Origin: Rhodoferax fermentans
Lineage (GTDB): Bacteria > Pseudomonadota > Gammaproteobacteria > Burkholderiales > Burkholderiaceae_C
Assembly (NCBI RefSeq): GCF_002017865.1
Contig: NZ_MTJN01000002.1
Span: 1,488,001-1,552,000 of the forward strand
Length of the DNA: 64,000 nucleotides
Direction: 5' to 3'
Below, piece after piece: positions 25,137 to 34,251 of the stretch (positions within the stretch are counted from its first letter, which is position 1; each line of letters starts with the position of its first letter). The notes below the pieces were generated by a model. It searched no databases. It saw only the letters and a list, made by a program, of their open reading frames with translations, and had not been told where the DNA came from. The position numbers and the translations under genes are program-made.

Positions 25137-25313
25137 TTACGCCAAGCGCTCCAGGATCAGCACTGCAAAAAAGCCAAACGCGGCCACCAGCGTCCACTTG
25201 AGCACTGTGAGCCCCCAGAGCCGGTAACGCTGCTGGCCAGTGCCGATGTAGAACACAAAACAGGCGACTGCCGAGAGCAGCAGCAACAGGATGGTCCAGC
25301 GAAACAGCAGCAT
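25137..25313 (-). CDS. Small membrane protein, 58 aa
   Basis: An ORF of 58 residues that is too short for usual ORF cut-offs. It starts MLLFRWTILLLLLSAVACF at 25313 and ends ...GFFAVLILERLA with TAA at 25137. It shows two clear hydrophobic helices separated by a basic loop (YIGTGQQRYRLWG). It lies 20 bp downstream of lpxC on the same strand, at the end of the dcw cluster, and converges on fsr. The organised two-helix pattern and position support a real gene. The function is unknown. Confidence 0.7.
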   Translation of the reverse strand: MLLFRWTILLLLLSAVACFVFYIGTGQQRYRLWGLTVLKWTLVAAFGFFAVLILERLA

Positions 25314-25333
25314 GGTGGCAGACTAAGTGGTCT

Positions 25334-26257
25334 TCACCAGGCCCGGGCCAGTTTGGCAAAACCCTGGGGCGCGTTTTTCTCGTCGTCAAAACTCACCACG
25401 TCCCAGGCCTCGGGGTGGTTCAGCAACTCACGCAGCAGCAGGTTGTTGAGGCCGTGACCGGAGCGGAACGCGCTGTAGGCCGCCAGCAGGGGTTTGCCCA
25501 GCAGGTACAAATCGCCCATCGCGTCCAGGATCTTGTGTTTGACAAACTCGTCGTCATAACGCAGACCACCGGCGTTGAGCACCTTGTAGTCGTCCATGAC
25601 GATGGCGTTGTCCAGGCCACCACCGAGCGCCAGGCCGTTGGCACGCATCATCTCCACATCCTTCGTAAAACCGAAGGTGCGCGCACGTGCGATGTCTTTG
25701 GAGTAGGAGCCGGTGCCCATGTCAAACACCACACGCTGGCCGGTGGAGTCCACCGCCGGGTGGCTGAAGTCGATCTCAAAACTGAGCTGGTAGCCGTGGT
25801 AGGGCGTGAGCCGGGCCCACTTGACGTTGTTGCCCTCCCCCTGGCACACTTCCACTGGCTTGAGGATGCGTACAAACCGGCGTGGTGCGTTCTGCAACTC
25901 GATGCCGGCACTTTGCAGCAGAAACACAAACGAGGCGGCTGAGCCGTCCAGGATGGGCACCTCTTCGGCGGTGATGTCGACATACAGGTTGTCCACCCCC
26001 AAACCGGCACAGGCCGACATCAGGTGTTCCACCGTGTGCACCTTGGCCTGACCATGCGAGATGGTTGAGGCCATGCGGGTGTCGGTGACGGCCTGCGCCG
26101 ACACCGCAATGTCCACCACCTGCGGCAGGTCGACCCGGCGAAACACAATGCCGGTGTCAGGTTGCGCCGGGCGCAAGGTGATTTCCACCCGCTGACCGCT
26201 GTGCAGACCCACACCCACGGCGCGGGTCAGGGATTTGAGAGTTCTTTGTTTCAGCAC
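25334..26257 (-). CDS. lpxC: UDP-3-O-acyl-N-acetylglucosamine deacetylase
   Basis: First committed step of lipid A synthesis; a zinc amidase in the cytoplasm. The 307-residue protein carries the metal motif [16 protein letters not shown], and [18 protein letters not shown] with the other histidine and aspartate ligands; [14 protein letters not shown] sequence is also present. It starts [21 protein letters not shown]. It lies downstream of ftsZ in the common proteobacterial order, but with a DUF3334 gene between. Confidence 0.97.
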   Translation of the reverse strand: MLKQRTLKSLTRAVGVGLHSGQRVEITLRPAQPDTGIVFRRVDLPQVVDIAVSAQAVTDTRMASTISHGQAKVHTVEHLMSACAGLGVDNLYVDITAEEVPILDGSAASFVFLLQSAGIELQNAPRRFVRILKPVEVCQGEGNNVKWARLTPYHGYQLSFEIDFSHPAVDSTGQRVVFDMGTGSYSKDIARARTFGFTKDVEMMRANGLALGGGLDNAIVMDDYKVLNAGGLRYDDEFVKHKILDAMGDLYLLGKPLLAAYSAFRSGHGLNNLLLRELLNHPEAWDVVSFDDEKNAPQGFAKLARAW

Positions 26258-26330
26258 GGCTTGATTTTACGTTTGAGGGCACAGCCCCACGCCAAGTCGG
26301 GGCGACTACAAGTGCTGCGGCGCGGCCTGC

Positions 26331-27029
26331 TTACATGCCCAGGGAGCGCAGCAACTCCTCATGGTTGACGGCGTCTGCGTCGCTCACCGCGGTGTCCGGG
26401 GCGGTGTTGCGCCCGGCATTCACTTCAGCCAGCACATCGTCGGGGTTGACTTCCTTGGCATCAAAGTCGTGTAACTTGATGAACTCGGCGCGGTCCACCG
26501 CCAGCTCCAGATAGAAGATGTTGTTTTTGCCGGTGTAGAAGGTCACCCGGCGGGCTTCCGGGTTGTCGAGCTGGGTGTCGACACTGAGCATCACCTGTTT
26601 GTTGAGCACCAGCATCTTGGGCTGGTTCTGGGTGATGTGGGTCTGCAACTCCCGACGCACCTTGCCGGTGAAGTCACCCACAATCTGGTTCATCAGCTCA
26701 CCCATGATGTTGCTCACCTCATCAGCGGTGTGCGACATGGCCAACTCACTCTTGGGCATGCCCATGTTGATCATGTAACTCTCGTACAGCTCCATCGCGG
26801 TTTGTGAGGAGAAGTTCAGCACCACCAGGCCAGAAAAACCGCCGTCAAACAGCACAAAACAGCCAATGTCCGGCTTCAGGCAGGTTTTGGTGATGCGCTG
26901 GACCATGCCGGAATAGTTGATCTGGCAGTTGGTGGCGACATTCAGCACACGGGTGACTGAATTGCACAAACTGATCAGCAGGTCCTCAGTGCCATAGACC
27001 ACGTCACTCACTTGCTCTTGCTTGCTCAT
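26331..27029 (-). CDS. DUF3334 protein with CheX/CheC-like fold
   Basis: A 232-residue protein starting MSKQEQVSDVVYGTEDLLI. A central SNIMGELMNQIVGDF resembles the E-x3-N phosphatase helix of CheC/CheX/FliY proteins, which dephosphorylate CheY-P. The C-terminal tail ends EELLRSLGM. I place it in DUF3334 from memory. Its place between ftsZ and lpxC is unusual and suggests either a link to envelope control or simple co-transcription. Chemotaxis function is not shown. Confidence 0.75.
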   Translation of the reverse strand: MSKQEQVSDVVYGTEDLLISLCNSVTRVLNVATNCQINYSGMVQRITKTCLKPDIGCFVLFDGGFSGLVVLNFSSQTAMELYESYMINMGMPKSELAMSHTADEVSNIMGELMNQIVGDFTGKVRRELQTHITQNQPKMLVLNKQVMLSVDTQLDNPEARRVTFYTGKNNIFYLELAVDRAEFIKLHDFDAKEVNPDDVLAEVNAGRNTAPDTAVSDADAVNHEELLRSLGM

Positions 27030-27143
27030 GTCAAACCTCTCGGATCAAAACAGGGACTGTACAGCAGCGTGTGCCGAGCCACACGCCGGTGGCCAAGTCA
27101 ATTTGGCCACCCGCAGCATGCGCTGGCGGGTGACCCGCCGGGC

Positions 27144-28400
27144 TCAGTCCGCCTGCTTGCGCAAAAACGCCGGGATCTCGAAGTCATCCATGCCACCGCT
27201 GGACAAGGCATCCACCTTGGCGGCGGCGCTGGTGCGGTCACGCGTGCGCCAGACACTGGGGGTGGCCATCGAGCCATAGTCAGGTGCGCTGCGACCGAGC
27301 GTGGTGGAGGCCAAACCGGTGACTTGGTTGCTGCTGACCGGGTTGTCCAGCGTCGGCACATTGAACGGCACGTCATGGGTACCGGTGCGCAGCTGCACTT
27401 GCTGCTGCGGCGGTGCCACCACCAGCTTGGGACGCACGCCCTGGCGGCTCAGACCGGTGGCCACCACGGTGACACGGATCTGGTCACCCAGGTGGTCGTC
27501 ATAAGCGGTGCCGTAGATCACATGCGCGTCGGGTGAAGCGTAGGCACGGATGGTGTTCATCGCCAGTTTGGATTCACTCAATTTGAGGGAGCCCTTGGCG
27601 GCCGTGATCAGCACCAGCACACCCTTGGCGCCAGACAGGTCAATGCCTTCGAGCAGTGGGCAAGCCACCGCCTGTTCAGCGGCGATGCGGGCGCGGTCCG
27701 GGCCAGCCGACACGGCGGTACCCATCATGGCCTTACCGGGTTCACCCATGACGGTGCGCACGTCTTCAAAGTCGACGTTCACATGGCCGGGCACATTGAT
27801 GATTTCGGCAATACCACCGACGGCGTTTTTCAGCACATCGTTGGCGTGGGCAAAGGCGTCGTCCTGGGTGGCGTCGTCGCCCAACACTTCGAGCAGTTTT
27901 TCGTTGAGCACCACAATCAGCGAGTCCACATTGGCTTCGAGCTCGGTCAGGCCGCTGTCGGCATTGGCCATGCGGCGGGCACCTTCAAACTCGAAGGGTT
28001 TGGTCACCACACCCACAGTCAGGATGCCCATCTCGCGGGCGACCCGGGCAATCACCGGTGCCGCACCGGTGCCGGTGCCACCACCCATACCGGCGGTGAT
28101 GAACAACATGTGCGCGCCGTTGATGGCTTCGCGGATGTGCTCCACGGCCAGTTCAGCGGCGTCACGCGCCTTGTCGGGCTTGCTGCCTGCGCCCAGGCCC
28201 GTGCTGCCGAGCTGGATGATGCGGTGGGCGTCGCTGGTGGACAGGGCTTGTGCGTCGGTGTTGGCGCAAATGAACTCAACGCCTTGCACCGCACTGGCGA
28301 TCATGTGGGCCACGGCGTTGCCGCCGCCACCGCCCACACCAATCACCTTGATTTGTGTGCCTTGGTTGAATGTTTCTTCGTCAATGAGTTCGATAGGCAT
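27144..28400 (-). CDS. ftsZ: Cell division protein FtsZ
   Basis: Tubulin-like GTPase that forms the division ring. The 418-residue protein has IKVIGVGGGGGNAV, the tubulin signature GGGTGTGAAPV, a T7-loop region NVDFEDVRTVM, a variable linker and the conserved C-terminal peptide DDFEIPAFLRKQAD that binds FtsA and ZipA. The ATG at 28400 is set by AAGGAG eight bases upstream; the open frame extends further but without a ribosome site. Confidence 0.98.
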   Translation of the reverse strand: MPIELIDEETFNQGTQIKVIGVGGGGGNAVAHMIASAVQGVEFICANTDAQALSTSDAHRIIQLGSTGLGAGSKPDKARDAAELAVEHIREAINGAHMLFITAGMGGGTGTGAAPVIARVAREMGILTVGVVTKPFEFEGARRMANADSGLTELEANVDSLIVVLNEKLLEVLGDDATQDDAFAHANDVLKNAVGGIAEIINVPGHVNVDFEDVRTVMGEPGKAMMGTAVSAGPDRARIAAEQAVACPLLEGIDLSGAKGVLVLITAAKGSLKLSESKLAMNTIRAYASPDAHVIYGTAYDDHLGDQIRVTVVATGLSRQGVRPKLVVAPPQQQVQLRTGTHDVPFNVPTLDNPVSSNQVTGLASTTLGRSAPDYGSMATPSVWRTRDRTSAAAKVDALSSGGMDDFEIPAFLRKQAD

Positions 28401-28540
28401 GGTGTGCTCCTTGGGGGTGAATGCTGAAAAAGTTGTCAAAAAAATCTGGGTTGATGAAGGGGGCAGGATCGGGTGGCGGATCAACACATCGCCATCGTCG
28501 TGACAGGCTGCCTTGCAGTTGGGAAGGGGGGTGCTTCATG

Positions 28541-29770
28541 CTAAAAATTACCTACGAACCAATCTTTGATGCCGCTGAACGCGGTTTTCATCGAACCGTT
28601 TTTCTGCGCCACCTTGAAACCACGCAGACGCGCCAGTCGGGCCTCTTCGAGCAGGCCCATCACCGTGGCCGCACGTGGCTGGGCCACCATGTCGGACAGA
28701 GCACCGGTGTATTTGGGAATGCCACGGCGCACCGGTTTGAGGAAGATGTCTTCACCGAGCTCGACCATGCCCGGCATGACACAGCTGCCGCCGGTGAGCA
28801 CAATGCCGCTGGAGAGCATTTCCTCAAAGCCCGATTCACGCATCACCTGATGCACCAGGCTGAAGATCTCTTCCACCCGCGGCTCGATCACACCAGCGAG
28901 TGCCTGGCGGCTCAGCATGCGCGGGCCACGGTCACCCAGACCCGGCACCTCCACCTGCGCTTCGGGGTCGGCCAGCAGTTGTTTGGCAAAACCATTTTCG
29001 ACCTTGATTTCTTCGGCGTCCTTGGTCGGTGTACGCAGCGCCATGGCGATGTCGCTGGTGATCAGGTCACCGGCAATCGGAATCACCGCAGTGTGGCGGA
29101 TGGCGCCGTTGGTGAAAATGGCTAAATCAGTCGTGCCCGCCCCAATATCGACAAGGGCTACACCCAATTCACGCTCGTCTTCGGTCAGCACTGACTGACT
29201 CGACGCTAGCGGATTGAGCATGAGTTGCTCGACCTCCAGGCCACAACGGCGCACACATTTGATGATGTTCTCGGCGGCACTCTGTGCACCGGTGACGATG
29301 TGCACCTTGGCTTCCAGGCGGATGCCGCTCATGCCAATCGGCTCTTTCACGTCCTGGCCGTCGATGATGAACTCCTGCGGCTCCACCAGCAGCAGGCGCT
29401 GGTCGGTCGAGATGTTGATCGCCTTGGCGGTTTCCACCACGCGGGCCACGTCGGCGGCGCTGACTTCGCGGTCCTTGATGGCGACCATGCCGTGGGAATT
29501 GATGCCCCGGATGTGGCTGCCGGTGATGCCGGTGTAGACGCGTGTGATCTTGCAATCGGCCATGAACTCGGCTTCTTTCAAAGCCTGCTGGATGCTTTGC
29601 ACGGTGGCGTCGATGTTGACCACCACACCACGTTTGAGGCCGTTGCTGGGCGCCACGCCCAGACCCGCCAGTTTGAGGTGGCCGTCGGGCAACACTTCGG
29701 CCACCACCACCATCACCTTGGCGGTGCCGATGTCCAGACCAACAACCAAATCTTTGTAATCTTTTGCCAT
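28541..29770 (-). CDS. ftsA: Cell division protein FtsA
   Basis: Actin-like ATPase that tethers FtsZ to the membrane. The 409-residue protein has LVVGLDIGTAKVMVVV at the N-terminus, ALVDIGAGTTDLAIF (phosphate 2 loop), IVLTGGSCVMPGM (adenosine loop) and an amphipathic C-terminus ending IKDWFVGNF, the membrane-targeting helix. It lies 21 bp after ftsQ and 140 bp before ftsZ. The 140-bp gap holds no convincing gene. Confidence 0.98.
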   Translation of the reverse strand: MAKDYKDLVVGLDIGTAKVMVVVAEVLPDGHLKLAGLGVAPSNGLKRGVVVNIDATVQSIQQALKEAEFMADCKITRVYTGITGSHIRGINSHGMVAIKDREVSAADVARVVETAKAINISTDQRLLLVEPQEFIIDGQDVKEPIGMSGIRLEAKVHIVTGAQSAAENIIKCVRRCGLEVEQLMLNPLASSQSVLTEDERELGVALVDIGAGTTDLAIFTNGAIRHTAVIPIAGDLITSDIAMALRTPTKDAEEIKVENGFAKQLLADPEAQVEVPGLGDRGPRMLSRQALAGVIEPRVEEIFSLVHQVMRESGFEEMLSSGIVLTGGSCVMPGMVELGEDIFLKPVRRGIPKYTGALSDMVAQPRAATVMGLLEEARLARLRGFKVAQKNGSMKTAFSGIKDWFVGNF

Positions 29771-29791
29771 GATGTCACCTGTTGTCTTGCA

Positions 29792-30580
29792 TTACTGTTG
29801 TTTGCTGGCCGTGCTGTCGAGGGTGGTCACCCCCTCCAGCCGCATCGCATAACCGTCTGTGTGGCGCAGATCGACCGAAGCCAGTTGCTCGGGTCGGCGC
29901 TGGTACCGTGCGGTGACCTGGGTCACGGTGGCCAGAAAACGCTCGGCACGGGCCACCAGTTCGGGGGCCTCACCGCTGCCCAGCTCCACCTCGGTGCCGG
30001 TATCGAGTTGGGCGCGCCAGCCTCCGCGTGGGGTGAGCTCCAGCGCATTGATCGTCATGTCCAGGCGCGCAAGCAGCGGCTGCAGCGTCTGCTGCATAGC
30101 CAGCACCCGGGCCGACTGGTCGTCTGGGCCACTCAGGCGCGGCAGGTTGTCCTGCTCGAGCTCACCGACATTGGCATCAAACACCTCGCCAAAACTGTTG
30201 ACCATGCTCGAAGAGCCCTCCGGGCCCCAGAACGCCAGGGCCTGGTGCTCCTGTAATTGCACATTCAGGCGGTTCGGAAACTCGCGTCGGACAATCGCCT
30301 GGCGCACCCAAGGGATGGTCTCAAACACCTGGCGTGCCGCCGCCACGTCCAGCGTGAAGAAGGTGCCCTGCAGCCGCGGGATCACATTGGCACGCAAGGT
30401 GATGGCGTTGTAGTGGCTGACATCCCCGGTGACACGCACCTCGCGGATGGCAAACGCAGGTAGTCGGGCCCCCCAGGCCAGCAGCGCGCTCAGGCCCGCC
30501 AATGCCGCAGCGGCAAACAGCAGGCTGGCCACAGCATGCATCAGGCGAACGTCCATCGGCAGGGGGGTGGTCTGGCTCAT
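29792..30580 (-). CDS. ftsQ: Cell division protein FtsQ
   Basis: Bitopic divisome scaffold, 262 residues. It has a short cytoplasmic N-terminus, one membrane helix ([21 protein letters not shown]), and a periplasmic POTRA ([17 protein letters not shown]) and beta domain ([18 protein letters not shown]). The ATG at 30580 overlaps the ddl stop (ATGA), showing translational coupling. Confidence 0.94.
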   Translation of the reverse strand: MSQTTPLPMDVRLMHAVASLLFAAAALAGLSALLAWGARLPAFAIREVRVTGDVSHYNAITLRANVIPRLQGTFFTLDVAAARQVFETIPWVRQAIVRREFPNRLNVQLQEHQALAFWGPEGSSSMVNSFGEVFDANVGELEQDNLPRLSGPDDQSARVLAMQQTLQPLLARLDMTINALELTPRGGWRAQLDTGTEVELGSGEAPELVARAERFLATVTQVTARYQRRPEQLASVDLRHTDGYAMRLEGVTTLDSTASKQQ

Positions 30581-31536
30581 GCGAGGGCGTGGTCCAGGGT
30601 GGCGGTCTGCAGCACCTGCAGACACAGTTCGGGGTAGCTGATGCCAGCGGCCTTGGCCGACATCGGCACCAACGAGTGGCTGGTCATGCCCGGCGAGGTG
30701 TTGATCTCCAGCAGGTAGGGTTGGCGGGTGGCCGCGTCGATCATCACGTCGGCACGTGCCCAACCGCGGCAACCCAGGCTCTGGTAGGACCGCAACACCA
30801 GCGCCTGGATCGCGGCCTCTTCACCCTCGGGCAAACCGGCGGGCACCAGGTAACGCGTGGTGTTGGTGTAGTACTTGGCCTGGAAGTCGTAGTTGCCGTC
30901 GAGCGCCTGGATGCGGATCACCGGCAGCACCCGCGCCTGGGCAGCACTGCCGAGCACCGGCACGGTCACTTCGTCACCCGCGATGAACTGTTCACACAGC
31001 ACTTCTTCGTCCATCCCAGCGGCCAGCGCGTAGGCGGCGGCGCACTGGTCGGCAGCGGTGACCTTGCTCAGACCCAGGGTCGAGCCTTCCCGTGCAGGTT
31101 TGACAATCATGGGGGCTCCGGGCTGGGCCAGCTCGGCATACGCGGCTTCGGTGGCCTGGGCGCTGGCCACCAGACGCCAGGCGGGTGTGGGCAGGCCGTC
31201 GGCCAACCACAGGCGTTTGGTCATGATCTTGTCGATGGCAATGCTCGATGCCATCACGCCCGGGCCGGTGTAGGGGATGCCCAGCAACTCCAGCGCGCCC
31301 TGCACCGTGCCGTCTTCACCAAAACGGCCATGCAAGGCGATGAAACAGCGGGTAAAACCCTCTTTCTTGAGTTCACTCAGGTCGCGCTGGCTCGGGTCAA
31401 ACGCGTGGGCGTTGACACCCACCGAGCGCAGCGCCTCCAGCACACCCGCACCCGACATCAGCGACACCTCACGCTCGCCGGACTGGCCACCCAGCAGCAC
31501 GGCGACTTTCTCGGTTTTTATATCAAATTGGCTCAT
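30577..31536 (-). CDS. ddl: D-alanine-D-alanine ligase
   Basis: Makes D-Ala-D-Ala for the peptidoglycan stem peptide using ATP. The 319-residue ATP-grasp enzyme has [48 protein letters not shown] and [21 protein letters not shown]. Six bases separate it from murC and it overlaps ftsQ by 4. GGAG lies upstream of the ATG. Confidence 0.97.
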   Translation of the reverse strand: MSQFDIKTEKVAVLLGGQSGEREVSLMSGAGVLEALRSVGVNAHAFDPSQRDLSELKKEGFTRCFIALHGRFGEDGTVQGALELLGIPYTGPGVMASSIAIDKIMTKRLWLADGLPTPAWRLVASAQATEAAYAELAQPGAPMIVKPAREGSTLGLSKVTAADQCAAAYALAAGMDEEVLCEQFIAGDEVTVPVLGSAAQARVLPVIRIQALDGNYDFQAKYYTNTTRYLVPAGLPEGEEAAIQALVLRSYQSLGCRGWARADVMIDAATRQPYLLEINTSPGMTSHSLVPMSAKAAGISYPELCLQVLQTATLDHALA

Positions 31537-31541
31537 ACCCC

Positions 31542-32966
31542 TTATATCTCCTGCGCTGTTAGCTCTTTATTCGAGAGCAAATCAACCACCTTGCCACTCA
31601 CCGCACCAATGGAGCCTGCGCCCATACACAGCACCACATCACCGTCGCGGGCGTTGTCGGCAATGGCTTGGGGCAGGTCGGCCACCTGGTCCACAAACAC
31701 CGGTTCGATCTTGCCGGCCACACGCAGCGCGCGCGCCAGGCTGCGGCCGTCAGCGGCGACGATGGGGGTTTCACCGGCGGCATAGACCTCGGTCAACAAG
31801 ACCGCGTCGGCCTGGGCGATGACCTTGACGAAGTCGTCAAAACAGTCGCGGGTGCGGGTGTAGCGGTGCGGCTGGAAGGCCAGCAGCAGGCGCCGCCCGG
31901 GGAAGGCACCACGCGCCGCCGCCAGCGTGGCCGCCATCTCGATGGGGTGGTGGCCGTAGTCGTCGACCACGGTGAAGCTGCCACCGTTGCGCGCGGGCAG
32001 ATCGCCATACCGCTGAAAGCGCCGACCCACCCCTTTGAACCCGGCGAGTGCACGCAACACCGCGTCGTCGGCAATATTGAGTTCGGTCGCCACCGCAATC
32101 GCGGACAAGGCGTTGAGCACGTTGTGGCGGCCTGCCAGGTTCAGCACCACGGGCAGGTCGGGCAAGACCTCGCCGTTGCGGCGCTGCACGGTGAAGTGCA
32201 TCTGGCCGTCCACCGCGCGCACATCGACCGCGCGCACTTCGGCGCCTTCCTCAAAACCGTAGCTGGTGACCGGGCAGGTGACCTGCGGCACGATGGCACG
32301 CACCGCCGGGTCGTCGGTGCACAGGATGGCGGTGCCGTAAAACGGCATGCGGTGCAGAAAGTCGACAAAGGCCTTCTTCAAATTCTCGAAGTTGTGGCCA
32401 TAAGTTTCCATGTGGTCAGCGTCGATGTTGGTCACCACCGCCATCACCGGCAACAGGTTCAAAAACGACGCGTCCGACTCGTCGGCCTCGACCACGATGT
32501 AGTCGCCCTTGCCCAGGCGGGCATTGGCACCGGCGCTGTTGAGGCGCCCGCCAATGACAAAGGTCGGGTCCAGTCCGGCCTCGGCCAGCACACTGGCGAC
32601 CAGGCTGGTGGTGGTGGTTTTGCCGTGGGTGCCGGCAATCGCAATGCCGCGTTTGAGGCGCATGAGTTCGGCCAGCATCAACGCGCGTGGCACCACCGGG
32701 ATGCGGCTGTGCCGGGCGGCCAGCACCTCGGGGTTGTCGGCCTGCACCGCGGTGGAGGTGACCACCGCGTTGGCACCCTGGATATGCGCGGCATCATGGC
32801 CGATGTAGGTCTGGATACCCAGGCTGGCCAGGCGTTGCAAGGTGGCGCTGTCGGCCTGGTCCGAGCCGGAAATGGTGTAGCCCAGGTTGAACAAAATTTC
32901 GGCAATGCCGGACATGCCAACACCGCCGATGCCGACGAAGTGGATGTGTTTGATGGCGTGTTTCAT
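31542..32966 (-). CDS. murC: UDP-N-acetylmuramate-L-alanine ligase
   Basis: Adds L-Ala to UDP-MurNAc in the cytoplasm. The 474-residue Mur ligase has the Rossmann motif [16 protein letters not shown], the P-loop [25 protein letters not shown] and [12 protein letters not shown]. The order and orientation match the dcw cluster. A 94-bp spacer with a C/G-run repeat separates it from murG upstream. Confidence 0.98.
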   Translation of the reverse strand: MKHAIKHIHFVGIGGVGMSGIAEILFNLGYTISGSDQADSATLQRLASLGIQTYIGHDAAHIQGANAVVTSTAVQADNPEVLAARHSRIPVVPRALMLAELMRLKRGIAIAGTHGKTTTTSLVASVLAEAGLDPTFVIGGRLNSAGANARLGKGDYIVVEADESDASFLNLLPVMAVVTNIDADHMETYGHNFENLKKAFVDFLHRMPFYGTAILCTDDPAVRAIVPQVTCPVTSYGFEEGAEVRAVDVRAVDGQMHFTVQRRNGEVLPDLPVVLNLAGRHNVLNALSAIAVATELNIADDAVLRALAGFKGVGRRFQRYGDLPARNGGSFTVVDDYGHHPIEMAATLAAARGAFPGRRLLLAFQPHRYTRTRDCFDDFVKVIAQADAVLLTEVYAAGETPIVAADGRSLARALRVAGKIEPVFVDQVADLPQAIADNARDGDVVLCMGAGSIGAVSGKVVDLLSNKELTAQEI

Positions 32967-32997
32967 AGATTCTTTTCTCCCACCACGTGGGTTGTCC

Positions 32998-33030
32998 TGG
33001 CCCGCTCAAGGGGGGCGTAGCGGGGGCCAA
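32998..33030. repeat. C/G-run hairpin between murG and murC
   Basis: Inverted repeat TGGCCCGCT (32998-33006) against AGCGGGGGCCA (33020-33030) with internal GGGGGG. It resembles the spacers at 2126-2158 and 37013-37027. Confidence 0.4.
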
Positions 33031-33060
33031 AGAAAGTCGTCCGCATCAGCGTCAGCCTGG

Positions 33061-34137
33061 TCATGGGCTCACCTCTACACATGCGGCCACGATCTGCTCG
33101 GTGGCCTCCAGTTTTTGCAACTTTTTAGCCTCTAGCCCTTGATTCATCAGGGTAGATCGCTCCATTTTTAATAACATGTCAGCCAGCTTCTGCGGCGTCA
33201 GTTCGCGCTGCGGCACCAGCCAACCCGCGCCCTGATCGACCAGAAACCGGGCGTTGGCCGTCTGGTGGTCATCCACCGCATGCGGCAGCGGCACAAACAA
33301 GGCAGCGGCGCCCACGGCGGCCAGCTCGGTCACGGTGCTGGCACCGGCGCGGCAGATCACCAGGTCGGCCTCGGCAAAAGCCTGGGCGGTGTTGTCAATG
33401 AAAGGCGTCAACTCGGCGGCCACACCGGCCTGGGCGTAATTGGCGCGCAAGGCCTCAATCTGTTTGGCGCCGCTTTGGTGCAACACAGTCGGGCGTTGCT
33501 CAGGTGGCAGCAGCGCCAGCGCCTGCGGCACGATGTCGTTGAGCGCCTTGGCGCCCAGACTGCCCCCCACCACCAGCAGTTTGAGGGGCCCACTGCGCCC
33601 GGCAAAACGTTGTTCGGGTGGCGGCAGGTTCAAAAAGGCGGCACGCAGCGGGTTACCGACCCACCGGGCGCCCTTAAGCACCTTCGGGAACGCGGTGAAA
33701 ACACGGTCTGCCACACCAGCCAGCACCTTGTTGGCCAGACCCGCCACCGAATTCTGTTCGTGCAGGATCAGCGGTTTGCCCAACGCCACCGCCATCAAAC
33801 CAGCGGGGAAACTGATGTAGCCACCCAGGCCCACCACCACATCGGGCCGGACCCGACGCAGCACCTGGATGCTCTGCCAGAAGGCCTTGAGCAGACGCAG
33901 CGGCAACAGGGCCACCGTGCTCAGGCCCTTGCCACGCAGGCCCCCAAATTCAATCGCCTCAAAAGCAAAACCTTGCGGCGGCACCAGCTGGCTTTCCATG
34001 CTGGGCTGGCCCGGCTGACCACGACCACCGAGCCAATGCACGCGCCAGCCCTGCTCGCGCAGCGCCTGAGCCACCGCCAACCCCGGGAAGATGTGGCCAC
34101 CGGTGCCACCGGCCATGATCAGGGCGCACTTGCTCAT
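33061..34137 (-). CDS. murG: UDP-GlcNAc:undecaprenyl-PP-MurNAc-pentapeptide GlcNAc transferase
   Basis: Converts lipid I to lipid II on the cytoplasmic face of the membrane. The 358-residue GT28 enzyme has LIMAGGTGGHIFPGLAVA, the second glycine motif LLVVGGSLGAKALND, HQSGAKQIEAL and VICRAGASTVTELAAVGAAALFVPLPHAVDDHQ. The ATG at 34137 is set by the first G-loop; the open frame extends upstream through a hairpin region that is unlikely to code. A palindromic element encodes KMERSTLMNQGLEAKKL near the C-terminus. Confidence 0.97.
   Translation of the reverse strand: MSKCALIMAGGTGGHIFPGLAVAQALREQGWRVHWLGGRGQPGQPSMESQLVPPQGFAFEAIEFGGLRGKGLSTVALLPLRLLKAFWQSIQVLRRVRPDVVVGLGGYISFPAGLMAVALGKPLILHEQNSVAGLANKVLAGVADRVFTAFPKVLKGARWVGNPLRAAFLNLPPPEQRFAGRSGPLKLLVVGGSLGAKALNDIVPQALALLPPEQRPTVLHQSGAKQIEALRANYAQAGVAAELTPFIDNTAQAFAEADLVICRAGASTVTELAAVGAAALFVPLPHAVDDHQTANARFLVDQGAGWLVPQRELTPQKLADMLLKMERSTLMNQGLEAKKLQKLEATEQIVAACVEVSP
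33122..33175. repeat. Palindromic element copy 7, inside murG
   Basis: Left flank TTTTTAGCCTCT, core AGCCCTTGAT against ATCAGGGT (one deletion), right flank AGATCGCTCC. It encodes the murG stretch RSTLMNQGLEAKKL in frame. Confidence 0.7.
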
Positions 34138-34210
34138 ACACGCCCCCCATGCATCAGCCAGGCCGCTGGCGCGCCCTGACGCGCTGCGCGCTGGGTCCAG
34201 TTTTGGTGAA

Positions 34211-34251
34211 ACAGAGCCCTCATACACGGCCTCCGTGCATGAGGGTTCTGT
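34211..34251. repeat. 19-bp-arm hairpin spanning the ftsW stop codon
   Basis: Left arm 34211-34229 (ACAGAGCCCTCATACACGG) pairs with right arm 34233-34251 with two mismatches and a CCT loop. It contains the ftsW stop codon and the last five or so codons. It could protect the 3' end, act as an attenuator between ftsW and murG, or be a small mobile palindrome. It is not of the AGCCCTT family in its flanks. Confidence 0.75.

Noticed and set aside
28401..28539. Minus-strand ATG ORF of about 50 codons between ftsA and ftsZ, overlapping the ftsZ start
   Set aside because: No ribosome site, Pro-rich non-protein-like composition, and it overlaps the start of ftsZ out of frame.
29119..29170. CAAGGGCTACACCC inside ftsA looks like a palindromic element arm
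   Set aside because: The encoded stretch (ALVDIGAGTTDLAIF) is the conserved FtsA nucleotide-binding motif, so there is no insertion.
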